From Candidatus Hydrogenedentota bacterium (GTDB lineage Bacteria > Hydrogenedentota > Hydrogenedentia > Hydrogenedentales > CAITNO01), in contig SLFT01000382.1 of the NCBI GenBank assembly GCA_007124105.1, positions 1 through 6,370 on the forward strand: DNA of 6,370 nt. Direction: 5' to 3'. The notes beneath the pieces are model-generated. The model was given only the letters and a program-made list of their open reading frames with translations, was not told the origin of the DNA and did no database searches. Position numbers and translations under genes: made by a program. This document shows positions 1-6,147 of this stretch, piece after piece. Every line of letters begins with the position of its first letter. Positions within the stretch are counted from its first letter, which is position 1.

Positions 1-132
1 TACACCTCTCGTACTTAGCGCGGCATTTTAGCATGAAAGGACGGTATAACCGTAATTTGTCGGTTGCGCCAGTTCCCGCTTGGTTTGGGCGTCCAGGTTG
101 ACCCATGCTTGAAGCGCTGAACGCCATCGCGT
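1..132. other. Non-coding stretch upstream of the AOR promoter
   Basis: I see no convincing gene here. Short open frames on both strands resemble no family I know, and none has a good ribosome binding site. Two small inverted repeats are visible: ACGGT-ATA-ACCGT at 41-53, and AACGC-CATC-GCGTT at 120-133, the latter abutting the tandem repeats that follow. Either could be an operator or a remnant of an upstream gene's end structure. The segment may be the tail of an intergenic region that continues to the left of the window. Confidence 0.4.
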
Positions 133-164
133 TGTATGTTTTATCGACATGTATGTTTTATCGA
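133..164 (+). repeat. Tandem 15-base direct repeat next to the promoter, possible activator site
   Basis: The 15-mer TGTATGTTTTATCGA occurs at 133-147 and again, identical, at 150-164, separated by CA. The 17-base period is close to one and a half helical turns. The second copy ends 2 bases before the -35 element of the putative AOR promoter at 167. Tandem direct repeats in this position are typical of binding sites for an activator that contacts RNA polymerase, for example response regulators. That role is inference; the repeat itself is seen directly. Confidence 0.6.
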
Positions 165-166
165 AC

Positions 167-196
167 TTGAAGGATAACGCAGTGTTTCGGTATAGT
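167..196 (+). promoter_or_regulatory. Sigma-70-type promoter for the ferredoxin-AOR operon
   Basis: The -35 element is TTGAAG (167-172) and the -10 element is TATAGT (191-196), with an 18-base spacer. The match is 4 of 6 and 5 of 6 to consensus. Transcription would start near 203, giving a leader of about 140 bases before the first start codon at 343. The 4/6 -35 box and the repeat pair just upstream fit an activator-assisted promoter. Confidence 0.55.
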
Positions 197-219
197 TTTG
201 TCGGCGATTGAATATGCAA

Positions 220-322
220 GGTCTACTCTCGGGTCGCGTTGTTTCCCTTGACGATGCGTGGAGTAGGCCGTTCTTTTGTTCCACTATCGAGATGTTCGGC
301 ACGGCGGCATATTGCACCCGAG
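220..322 (+). promoter_or_regulatory. Structured 5' leader of the AOR operon, possible pseudoknot
   Basis: A 9-pair stem joins GGTCTACTC (220-228) to GAGTAGGCC (261-269), with one G-U pair and a 32-base loop. Just inside that loop, TCGGGT (229-234) is complementary to ACCCGA (316-321). The second segment ends only 7 bases before the AAGGA ribosome binding site (329-333). The two pairings could coexist as a pseudoknot, or the second could compete with other leader folds, and either could affect translation of the first gene. It does not match any riboswitch consensus I can recall, including the molybdenum cofactor motif. No ligand is claimed. Confidence 0.35.
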
Positions 323-342
323 CCGGGTAAGGAAAACTTTTT

Positions 343-879
343 ATGTCCAAGAAATTAACGGTTATCCCGGAGAAATGTTCGGGATGCAAAATGTGCGAAC
401 TGGTATGCGCCATTAAGCATTTCGGCGTAAACAATCCCAAGAAGAGCGCTGTGCGCGTATTGGTAACATATCCACATCCGGTGGTGCGCATGCCTATTGT
501 GTGCAGCCAGTGCAAGAAGGCGCCCTGTGAGGACGCGTGTCCCGTCGGCGCGCTCAGCCGCAACAACGGTGTGGTGCAGCTTGACGAGGACGTGTGCATT
601 TCGTGTTATCGCTGTATTGAGGCCTGTCCCTTTGGCGCGGTGTATGCCCACGACGACTGCACCTTCCCCATCAAGTGCGACATGTGCGGCGGCGATCCCG
701 AGTGCGTCAAGAAATGCCCGAAATCCGCGCTGCTGTTGTTGCCGGAATACTCACTTGGCGGTTCTAATCGTCTCAATAACGTGTTGAGTTACACGCAAAT
801 GAAAGAGATCGCCTATTCAGATGAAGAAGGCGAGGTGAAAACCATTCGCTACGCCGAGATCGGAAAGGAAGAGTTATGA
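343..879 (+). CDS. Polyferredoxin electron-transfer subunit of AOR, four [4Fe-4S] clusters
   Basis: This 178-residue cytoplasmic protein has four cysteine groups, each able to hold a [4Fe-4S] cluster: C12/C15/C18/C22, C54/C57/C62/C66, C85/C88/C91/C95 and C112/C115/C121/C125. The layout is that of the HycB/DmsB/YdhY-type ferredoxin subunits. No signal peptide or membrane segment is visible. The start is an ATG with AAGGA at 329-333, 9 bases upstream. The stop overlaps the ATG of the AOR gene in an ATGA (876-879), so the two are translationally coupled. It most likely carries electrons from the AOR active subunit to ferredoxin or another acceptor. Size, cluster count and gene order match AorA of the Aromatoleum AorABC enzyme. 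The BamC-like subunit of class II benzoyl-CoA reductase is an alternative, but no other bam genes are present. The role as AOR partner is inferred from context. Confidence 0.9.
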   Translation: MSKKLTVIPEKCSGCKMCELVCAIKHFGVNNPKKSAVRVLVTYPHPVVRMPIVCSQCKKAPCEDACPVGALSRNNGVVQLDEDVCISCYRCIEACPFGAVYAHDDCTFPIKCDMCGGDPECVKKCPKSALLLLPEYSLGGSNRLNNVLSYTQMKEIAYSDEEGEVKTIRYAEIGKEEL

Positions 880-2699
880 ACCCCAAAAACGGTTATTTCC
901 GTAAATACCTGCACTGTGATCTCAGCGCCGGCACATGCGAACACAAACCACTTTCAGATGACATCATCGCCCGGTATATCGGGGGACGTGGGTTCGGCGC
1001 GAAGATGGTTTGGGACAACCTGAAAGCTCACGACTTCAAAATTGATCCATTGGGGCCGGAGAATCTGCTTGTTATCGCGCCAGGGCCGCTGACCGGCGTA
1101 TACCTGCCTTCCTCGGGTAAAAACTCCTTTGTAGCTATTTCGCCCGCCACCGGTTTGTACGGCGACTCGTCCATCGGTGGTTCCTTCGGTGTGGAATTGC
1201 GCCAGGCGGGCCTGGATTGCCTGTCCATTATTGGCGCGGCCCCCGAGCTTTCTGTTCTGTTTATTGACAACGAGGAGGCCACAATCATCCCTATGCCGCA
1301 GCTTCAGGGAAAAACCTGTCTTGAAACGGAAGGCATGATTAAAAAGCATCTGGAATCCCACGATGTACATGTGGCCGCTATTGGCGTGGCCGGTGAGAAC
1401 CTGGTCCGGTTTGCCTGCGTCAACAGCGACTGGAGCCGCAATGCCGGTCGCACGGGCATCGGCGCAATCATGGGCAGCAAGAACCTGAAGGCCATCGTGG
1501 TGCGCGGCGAAATGGACCTGCCCGTGGCCGATATTGAAGGGTTGATGGAAGAAACGGAAAAAGCGGTGCGCTATATGCGTGAACATAAGTATTTTCATGT
1601 GTGGCAACAGCAGGGCTTGATGAACGTTATCGAGTACGCCAACACCCAGGGCATCCTGCCCACCTACAATTTCAAGGCGACAACTTTTCCGGGCCATGAT
1701 AAAATCAACGGCGAAACCATGCTCGATCAGTACAAAATTGGCGATAGCGCCTGCTTTATGTGTCCCATGTCGTGCGGCAATATATGCCTGGTAAAAGACG
1801 GCAAATACGCGGGTACGGTGACCGAAGGGCCTGAATATGAATCTTGCGCCATGTTAGGCTCCAACCTTGGCATAGACAAATTTGACGCTGTGCTGGAAGC
1901 CAACCGGGTTTGTGACGAATACGGCATGGATACCATCTCGACCGGCGGCATTATCGGCGCCGTTATCGAAGGATATGAGTCGGGCATTATCCCGCTGGAC
2001 GACCTGGACGGCCAGGAAATCTCCTGGAATGACGATAAAGCCATCCTCGCATTGATCCGAAAAATAGCGTATCGCGAAGGCGTTGGCGATACACTTGCCA
2101 ATGGCGCCAAAGCCGTTATCGCGCGTTGGTCCGGAATGGACAAATTAGTGCTGCACGTCAAAGGACTCGAACAGTCGGCCTATGACAGCCGCGTTGGCGT
2201 ATCCATGGGGCTCGCCTACGCCACCTCCGACATTGGCGCGCATCACACGCGCGCCTGGACAATCGCCAAGGAAATCGAAGAAGGCGCAAACTGGACGCAG
2301 AAGCAAAAGATTGATCTGGTCATCTATCATCAGAGTTTGCGCCCGCTATTTGACATGCTCGGCGTATGCCGGTTGCCCTGGATTGAGTTGGGACTTAATG
2401 AACGCCACTACGAAAAATTCCTCTCCTATGTGACTGGCAAGGAATGCACACTGGAGGAACTGCTGGTATCATCTAATGCCGTTTATAACCTTACACGGCG
2501 GATTAACACCCGCATGGGCGCCACGCGCAAAGATGACTCGTTGCCATACAAGGTAAGCAGTGTTCCTATTCTTTCGGGTCCAAACGCCGGAAAGACACTG
2601 GACGAGCATGCCTTTGAAGAAATGTTGACCGCGTATTACAAGGAACGCGGCTGGGATGAAAACGGTGTGCCGCCGGTGGAGTTGGAAGCCACCTTTTAG
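876..2699 (+). CDS. aor: Aldehyde:ferredoxin oxidoreductase family, tungstopterin catalytic subunit
   Basis: The 607-residue length is usual for the AOR family. Members bind tungsten, sometimes molybdenum, through two pterins plus one [4Fe-4S] cluster, and interconvert aldehydes and carboxylic acids using low-potential electrons. Visible signatures are the N-terminal GGRGFG (36-41), NAGRTGIGAIMGSKNLKAI (189-207), and the cluster ligands C293-x2-C296-x3-C300 with the distal C498. There are two DxxGx(D/C) pterin-contact motifs, at 347-352 and 493-498. The EYE at 320-322 and the HHTRA at 456-460 fit the positions of the proposed catalytic Glu and His of the Pyrococcus enzyme. A purine-rich ribosome site lies inside the end of the preceding ferredoxin gene, which it overlaps by 4 bases. 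No cofactor-synthesis genes or FAD subunit lie nearby. The substrate cannot be read from sequence: aldehyde oxidation or acid reduction is likely, and BamB-type or WOR5-type activity is not excluded. Confidence 0.93.
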   Translation: MNPKNGYFRKYLHCDLSAGTCEHKPLSDDIIARYIGGRGFGAKMVWDNLKAHDFKIDPLGPENLLVIAPGPLTGVYLPSSGKNSFVAISPATGLYGDSSIGGSFGVELRQAGLDCLSIIGAAPELSVLFIDNEEATIIPMPQLQGKTCLETEGMIKKHLESHDVHVAAIGVAGENLVRFACVNSDWSRNAGRTGIGAIMGSKNLKAIVVRGEMDLPVADIEGLMEETEKAVRYMREHKYFHVWQQQGLMNVIEYANTQGILPTYNFKATTFPGHDKINGETMLDQYKIGDSACFMCPMSCGNICLVKDGKYAGTVTEGPEYESCAMLGSNLGIDKFDAVLEANRVCDEYGMDTISTGGIIGAVIEGYESGIIPLDDLDGQEISWNDDKAILALIRKIAYREGVGDTLANGAKAVIARWSGMDKLVLHVKGLEQSAYDSRVGVSMGLAYATSDIGAHHTRAWTIAKEIEEGANWTQKQKIDLVIYHQSLRPLFDMLGVCRLPWIELGLNERHYEKFLSYVTGKECTLEELLVSSNAVYNLTRRINTRMGATRKDDSLPYKVSSVPILSGPNAGKTLDEHAFEEMLTAYYKERGWDENGVPPVELEATF

Positions 2700-2730
2700 C
2701 CATCAACCAGTACACATCGAAGCAGAAAGA

Positions 2731-2784
2731 AACCAGGTCGTGTCGCCGTCCCAATAATGGGCGCGACACGGCCTGGTTGCTTTA
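2731..2784. terminator. Long hairpin terminator between converging AOR and ferritin genes
   Basis: A 16-pair stem joins 2731-2746 to 2763-2778, with an inner CCCA/TGGG extension in the loop. Read on the plus strand the only imperfection is a T-G pair; on the minus strand that position becomes a C-A mismatch, so the fold is slightly better for the AOR transcript. The downstream tails are modest: TTGCTTTAC on the plus strand and TTTCTTTCTGC on the minus strand. Its position between two gene ends supports bidirectional termination. Confidence 0.75.
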
Positions 2785-2802
2785 CGTGATGGGTTTCGGT
2801 TG

Positions 2803-3318
2803 TTATTCCGCGGCGCCAGTGGGGAAAGTGGGCGTACGCGCACCCAATTCTCGGTCAAGCATAAACATGGCGCCCGGCGCATTCTGGGCGAGTTTCAACT
2901 TCTGCACGACCTCGTCTGCGCTGGCCTCTTCCTCGACCTGTTCGGTTACAAACCAGTTCAAAAACAGGGCTGCGGCGTTGTCGCCCGCCTTGGTTGCGCG
3001 CGCATAGAGGTCGTCAATGCACGCCGATATGTGGCATTCGTGCTTGTAGGCGGCCTCGATAGCGGCAAGCGGGCTTTTCCATGAGCTGGTGGGCTTGGCA
3101 ATGGCGTCCAGCTTTACTTCCGCGCCGCGCTCATGCAGATGGCTAATGAGTTTATTGGCGTGGTTGAGTTCTTCAACAGTCTGCGCGCGCATCCACGTGG
3201 CAAACCCGGCAAGGTTCTGCTCCTCGAAGTAATTCACCATGGCCGCGTACAGATACGCGGAATACAGTTCCTCGTTGATCTGCTTGTGAAACGCTTTTTT
3301 CAGTTCTGCTTTCATCAT
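2803..3318 (-). CDS. ftnA: Bacterial non-haem ferritin (FtnA type)
   Basis: This 171-residue iron-storage protein oxidises Fe(II) and stores it as a ferric mineral inside a 24-subunit cytoplasmic shell. The ligands known from Escherichia coli FtnA appear at the same numbers: E17, E50, H53, E94, E130 and Q127 of the diiron centre, E49 and E126 of the third site, and Y24. It lacks the CxxC rubredoxin domain of rubrerythrins and the haem-binding context of bacterioferritin. A short C-terminal tail extends past the usual end. The start is the first of two adjacent ATGs, with AGGAG 10 bases upstream; the second ATG is possible. It lies 124 bases downstream of perR on the same strand and converges on the AOR gene. 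Co-regulation with perR is plausible, but I found no PerR or Fur box in front of it. Confidence 0.93.
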   Translation of the reverse strand: MMKAELKKAFHKQINEELYSAYLYAAMVNYFEEQNLAGFATWMRAQTVEELNHANKLISHLHERGAEVKLDAIAKPTSSWKSPLAAIEAAYKHECHISACIDDLYARATKAGDNAAALFLNWFVTEQVEEEASADEVVQKLKLAQNAPGAMFMLDRELGARTPTFPTGAAE

Positions 3319-3347
3319 AGTGGTTATTCTCCTGCTTTGGTTGTTGT

Positions 3348-3376
3348 CTAAAAAACGTACACTTCCATTTTGTTAA
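3348..3376 (-). promoter_or_regulatory. Weak candidate promoter for ferritin
   Basis: On the minus strand TTAACA (3376-3371) and TTTTAG (3353-3348) are separated by 17 bases. The -35 box is close to consensus, but the -10 box matches only 3 of 6. The transcript would have a leader of about 25 bases. Read-through from perR is an equally good explanation of ferritin expression. Confidence 0.25.
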
Positions 3377-3386
3377 GGAACACATC

Positions 3387-3439
3387 CGGCGGCTCTTCAA
3401 TTCCCGGTTCCCTCGAAATGTTTTTTTTTCAAGCCGCCG
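3387..3439. repeat. 8-base inverted repeat around a nine-T run after perR
   Basis: CGGCGGCT (3387-3394) and AGCCGCCG (3432-3439) form a perfect 8-pair GC-rich stem with a loop of 37 bases. It lies just after the perR stop. A run of nine T (plus strand, 3421-3429) sits inside the loop rather than after the stem, so it does not make a standard rho-independent terminator on either strand. It may still mark the 3' end or processing site of the ptsI-perR message. Confidence 0.35.
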
Positions 3440-3442
3440 TTC

Positions 3443-3844
3443 TTATTTCTGCTTGCCGCAATGAAAACAATATCCCTCGAAAAGAAGCCTGTGCCCGGTA
3501 ACCGTGAAGTCGGGAATACGCACGCGTGGCTCTCGCACCCAGGATACAGCCTCGTCCGGAACATCCCATACGTTCCCACATCCCAGGCATTTGACGTGAT
3601 AATGAGGCTTGTTATTCCCATCATAGCGCCGTTGCGCGCCAGCGTCTTCGATTTTCGCAATCACGCCTTCTTTTGAAAGAATATCCAAGTTGCGGTAGAC
3701 GGTTCCGAGACTGACTTTGGGCGCTTTTTTTCTGACGATGTGATACACTTCCTCGGCAGTGGGATGCCAGTTCCTCCGGTCAAGCGTCTCAATCAGAATG
3801 CGTCGTTGCCGGGTCATTCTTTGGATAGATGTTGGCGTTTTCAC
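3443..3844 (-). CDS. perR: Fur-family peroxide-sensing repressor, PerR type
   Basis: This DNA-binding regulator senses peroxide by iron-catalysed histidine oxidation in the PerR group. With a GTG start at 3844 it has 133 residues: an N-terminal winged helix with the SLGTVYRNL recognition segment (45-53), then a dimerisation domain. The regulatory metal set matches PerR: H27, D75, H81, H83 and D94. Having Asp rather than Glu at position 94 is the PerR-type choice. Structural zinc cysteines are C86/C89 and C126/C129. I chose this start because GAGGAG lies 9 bases upstream; the frame also opens at GTG 3883, giving 146 residues, but without a clear ribosome site. It follows ptsI within 6 to 45 bases and is probably co-transcribed with it. 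The recognition helix has Arg at position 51 where Bacillus PerR has Asn, so the operator may be more Fur-like. Fur itself is the alternative call. Confidence 0.87.
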   Translation of the reverse strand: MKTPTSIQRMTRQRRILIETLDRRNWHPTAEEVYHIVRKKAPKVSLGTVYRNLDILSKEGVIAKIEDAGAQRRYDGNNKPHYHVKCLGCGNVWDVPDEAVSWVREPRVRIPDFTVTGHRLLFEGYCFHCGKQK

Positions 3845-3889
3845 GGGTTTGCGCTCCTCGGGCGTACGGCTGGTGCGCCGCACGCATTG

Positions 3890-5575
3890 CTAGTCATTTT
3901 TTGTTTCTTGCGTCATAAGGTGTTGCGCGCGTCGCGCGGTTACGCGCGCCAGCCCGATGAGCCGGGGACTCACGCTGACGCAACGGATATTCCGCGCTAT
4001 CAGCTTTGGCAGGAACTGGGGCTGACCGCCCATCTCACCGCAAAGGGATAGTGATTTCCCGCATTGTTCTGCCGCAGCGGCAATATGTTCAATAATCTGC
4101 CAGAACGCCTGGCGGTCCGGATTATAGTCCCCCGCAACCAAGCCGTTGTCCCGGTCCACCGCGAGCAGATACTGAGCCAGATCATTGGAGCCAATGCTTC
4201 CGAAGTCTGCCACCTTGAGTAAGTTTTCCGCGCAAATACAGGCGGCAGGCACCTCGAACATGACGCCATGCTCAATTTCGCCCGCCTCTATATCATTAAT
4301 ACTTTGCAAAAATCGAGCGCGCAATTTCAAGAATTGTTGATCATCCACGATCATGGGATAAATGACGTGAACCGGCCCATGAACTGATGCGCGGGCAATG
4401 GCGCGCGCCTGGGCTCGCAACAGCGCCGGCTGCCCTAGCAGTAAACGCGCGCCGCGATAACCAAGGGCGGGATTCTCTTCCGCCGGCAGGTTAAGGAAGC
4501 GCGCCGCTTTGTCGCCCCCAAGGTCGGCCAAACGAATATACACCGGCCGCCCTTCCATATCTTTCACTACACGGGCATAGCGTTCGTATTGTTCGTCCTC
4601 GTTTAAGATACGGTCAGCCAGGATGAATTCGAACTCGGTGCGGTACAGGCCGATCCCTTCAGCGCCCATATCACGCGCAAGCGCCGCCTCATGGGCGGTA
4701 TTGATATTCCCGAACACCTGGAACCCGGGAACAGGCGGTACAGTCACGTCACGCTTGGGCGCAAGCCGGCCCAGGGCCGGGTACAGATTCAGGGTCTGGC
4801 GTTTCGGATTGATGATACATTCGCCGGTGGTACCGTTAATGATGACGTGGTCGTCCGGCCCAATCTTTTGCAGCAAATCGGGAATGCCGCTGACTGCGGG
4901 AATCCCCATGGCCCGCGCAAGAATTGCCACATGCGAGGCCAACCCGCCGCGTTCCGTAACGAAACCCGCTGTATTGCCCGCGTTGAAGGCTACCGTATCG
5001 CCAGGCATCAATTCTTCTGCAACAATAATGCGCGAGCCGCCGCTCTCTTCTTCGGATGGCTTTTCGAGCGCGCCGTCCCGATCCTTGCGTTCCTGTCGAA
5101 ACATCTCGAGAATGCGACGGCGCGCTTCACCGATGTCCGAGGCGCGGTCTTTCAGATAGTCGTCGTCCAGCTCGAGCAGTTTGGACTCGTACGAATCCAG
5201 CACATCAACACTTGCCGATTCGGCGTTTATATGCTCTTTATCTATTTTCTCGGTCGCCTCGCGCACAAGCGCCGCGTCCTCGACTATCATTTTCTGGGCG
5301 AGAAAAATATTCGCATGTACCTCGCCAACGCGTTCTTTGACCAACGCAACCACTTTGTCAATGCTCTTCGCGGCGGCCTGCAACGCGCGATGCAGCCGCG
5401 CTTTTTCCTCTTCTACCCGCGCATCGGCAATATGATAGCGCGGTACGTATTCCCCGGAATCGCGCATGATGAGCCGCACCGGAGCGCAAGCTACGCCGTC
5501 GCTGATAGGCAAAGCCGTCAGTCGTTGTTCCGGTTTCTGGTTCACCGCTTCTTCTCGTGTTGTTCCGTTGTTCAC
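3890..5575 (-). CDS. ptsI: Phosphoenolpyruvate-protein phosphotransferase (PTS enzyme I)
   Basis: Enzyme I takes phosphate from phosphoenolpyruvate onto a histidine and passes it to HPr in the cytoplasm, the first step of PTS sugar uptake or PTS-based regulation. The 561 residues match the usual length. The order is an N-terminal start strand (LTALPISDGVACAP, 19-32), a helical HPr-binding region to about 150, the phosphohistidine domain with GGLASHVAILAR (H215), and the C-terminal PEP-binding barrel. Barrel residues visible are R312 (GLYRTEFEF), R348 and D351 (RLADLGGDK), R374, E441 (MFEVPAA), N464-D465 (IGSNDLAQY) and the acid/base C512 (LCGEMGG). The catalytic set looks complete. No GAF domain is present, so it is not PtsP. 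The GTG start at 5575 has GGGAGA about 7 bases upstream. No HPr or enzyme II gene is in the window. perR follows directly. The long leader carries a likely attenuator. Confidence 0.94.
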   Translation of the reverse strand: MNNGTTREEAVNQKPEQRLTALPISDGVACAPVRLIMRDSGEYVPRYHIADARVEEEKARLHRALQAAAKSIDKVVALVKERVGEVHANIFLAQKMIVEDAALVREATEKIDKEHINAESASVDVLDSYESKLLELDDDYLKDRASDIGEARRRILEMFRQERKDRDGALEKPSEEESGGSRIIVAEELMPGDTVAFNAGNTAGFVTERGGLASHVAILARAMGIPAVSGIPDLLQKIGPDDHVIINGTTGECIINPKRQTLNLYPALGRLAPKRDVTVPPVPGFQVFGNINTAHEAALARDMGAEGIGLYRTEFEFILADRILNEDEQYERYARVVKDMEGRPVYIRLADLGGDKAARFLNLPAEENPALGYRGARLLLGQPALLRAQARAIARASVHGPVHVIYPMIVDDQQFLKLRARFLQSINDIEAGEIEHGVMFEVPAACICAENLLKVADFGSIGSNDLAQYLLAVDRDNGLVAGDYNPDRQAFWQIIEHIAAAAEQCGKSLSLCGEMGGQPQFLPKLIARNIRCVSVSPRLIGLARVTARRAQHLMTQETKND

Positions 5576-5648
5576 AATGGTCTCTCCCGGCGCATGACGC
5601 GAATCCAGTGATAATAGTCTGTTTCAATGCGGTCTGGGCCGTTACAAC

Positions 5649-5700
5649 AAAAAACGCCTGAAACGCGTAACGTCACAGGCGCCTTCACTCGTGGGCGCCT
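5649..5700 (-). promoter_or_regulatory. Terminator with overlapping competing hairpin in ptsI leader, attenuator-like
   Basis: On the minus strand AGGCGCC (5700-5694) pairs with GGCGCCT (5683-5677). The 3' arm of this stem overlaps the 5' arm of a second hairpin: CGCCTG (5681-5676) with CAGGCG (5660-5655), which has four more inner pairs after one mismatch and a five-base loop. Six T follow at once (5654-5649). The second hairpin is a good rho-independent terminator, and the first would prevent it from forming. The pair lies between a promoter near 5784 and the ptsI start, with no intervening gene, so conditional read-through into ptsI-perR is likely. The trigger is unknown. It does not fit the PTS antiterminator (RAT) site, the T-box or any riboswitch I can recall. 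Confidence 0.55.
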
Positions 5701-5702
5701 CT

Positions 5703-5752
5703 TGTAAACGACGTAGCTGTCTCGTTTATTCAAAACCACTGGTACGTTTACA
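5703..5752 (-). promoter_or_regulatory. Upstream leader stems with alternative pairings
   Basis: On the minus strand TGTAAACG (5752-5745) pairs perfectly with CGTTTACA (5710-5703). The same 3' arm can instead pair with TAAACGA (5728-5722), which matches TCGTTTA (5711-5705). Only one of the two can form. The element lies directly before the antiterminator/terminator pair, where the sensing domain of a riboswitch or a protein-binding leader would sit. The pairings are seen directly; the sensing role is inference. Confidence 0.4.
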
Positions 5753-5783
5753 TTGTCCCAAGAGTGTAACTGCAATACAGCCT

Positions 5784-5791
5784 AGTATACC
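5784..5791 (-). promoter_or_regulatory. Extended -10 promoter for ptsI-perR
   Basis: On the minus strand TGG precedes TATACT, giving an extended -10 element (TGnTATACT) with 5 of 6 bases matching the -10 consensus. No good -35 box sits at the right distance; TTCTAT lies 19 bases upstream and TTGCAA only 13. Extended -10 promoters can work without a strong -35. Initiation near 5777 would give a leader of about 200 bases before the ptsI GTG. Confidence 0.5.
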
Positions 5792-5990
5792 ATAAATAGG
5801 TATTGCAAATAGAAAGCGCTGTGACTGCCTGTTTCGCGCGCATATTTTACCGGGGTTTCTGTTGCGCCTGCTGCGTCTGATGAGAGTGTGCATGGAAAGC
5901 TCAGATTGCTGCGCTCCCAAGAAAAAAAGCGCATCGTATTTAGATTCAATAACATAGAAAATCTTGTGTTTTTCCTTAAACAGCCCGATG

Positions 5991-6060
5991 ACGAGATACG
6001 AGCACGAGCAGGAAAAACAAGACGACGACTTTCGTACTCGCACTCGTGCTCGTCAATCGT
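5991..6060. repeat. Inverted repeat made of degenerate CGAGCA-like hexamers
   Basis: ACGAGCACGAG (5998-6008) is repeated as its exact reverse complement CTCGTGCTCGT (6043-6053), with about 34 bases between. Around both arms related hexamers recur (CGATGA, CGAGAT, CGTACT, CGCACT, CGTCAA, CGTAAT), so the whole segment looks like two opposed runs of a decayed 6-base tandem repeat. It can fold as a cruciform or RNA hairpin. It is not CRISPR: there are no regular spacers. Confidence 0.5.
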
Positions 6061-6147
6061 AATCGAAATTTTGGACCACGCCGTTTCTTCGAAGAAAATC
6101 CCCGCACCGAGGGGTGGCAGGCTCGCACTGACGGTACAATGGTGATG

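Noticed and set aside
28..219. A 63-codon minus-strand frame at the left end
   Set aside because: It translates straight through the tandem repeats and the AOR promoter, and matches nothing I know.
200..342. Molybdenum/tungsten cofactor riboswitch in the AOR leader
   Set aside because: It is tempting because AOR uses this cofactor, but the conserved bases of that motif, as far as I can recall them, are not present.
954..1697. A 247-codon open frame on the minus strand inside the AOR gene
   Set aside because: It is antisense to a well-conserved coding sequence, with no recognisable domain.
3319..3442. PerR or Fur box in front of ferritin
   Set aside because: No palindrome like ATTATAATnATTATAAT or GATAATGATAATCATTATC is visible on either strand in this gap.
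4691..5611. A 306-codon open frame on the plus strand, opposite ptsI
   Set aside because: It lies wholly antisense to a complete enzyme I gene, its translation is Arg/Phe-rich and resembles no family, and it has no clear ribosome site. It is a codon-bias shadow.
5605..5620. TATTATCAC half-site in the ptsI leader as a PerR autoregulatory operator
   Set aside because: Only one half-site is present with no inverted partner, so it is too weak to call.
5572..5775. A 67-codon frame in the ptsI leader whose TGA overlaps the ptsI GTG
   Set aside because: The overlap looks like coupling, but the frame begins at a TTG almost at the predicted transcription start, has no ribosome site, and crosses the terminator hairpin. 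Structure is the better explanation of this stretch.
5991..6060. CRISPR-like array
   Set aside because: The hexamer units are irregular and inverted, without repeat-spacer periodicity or cas genes.
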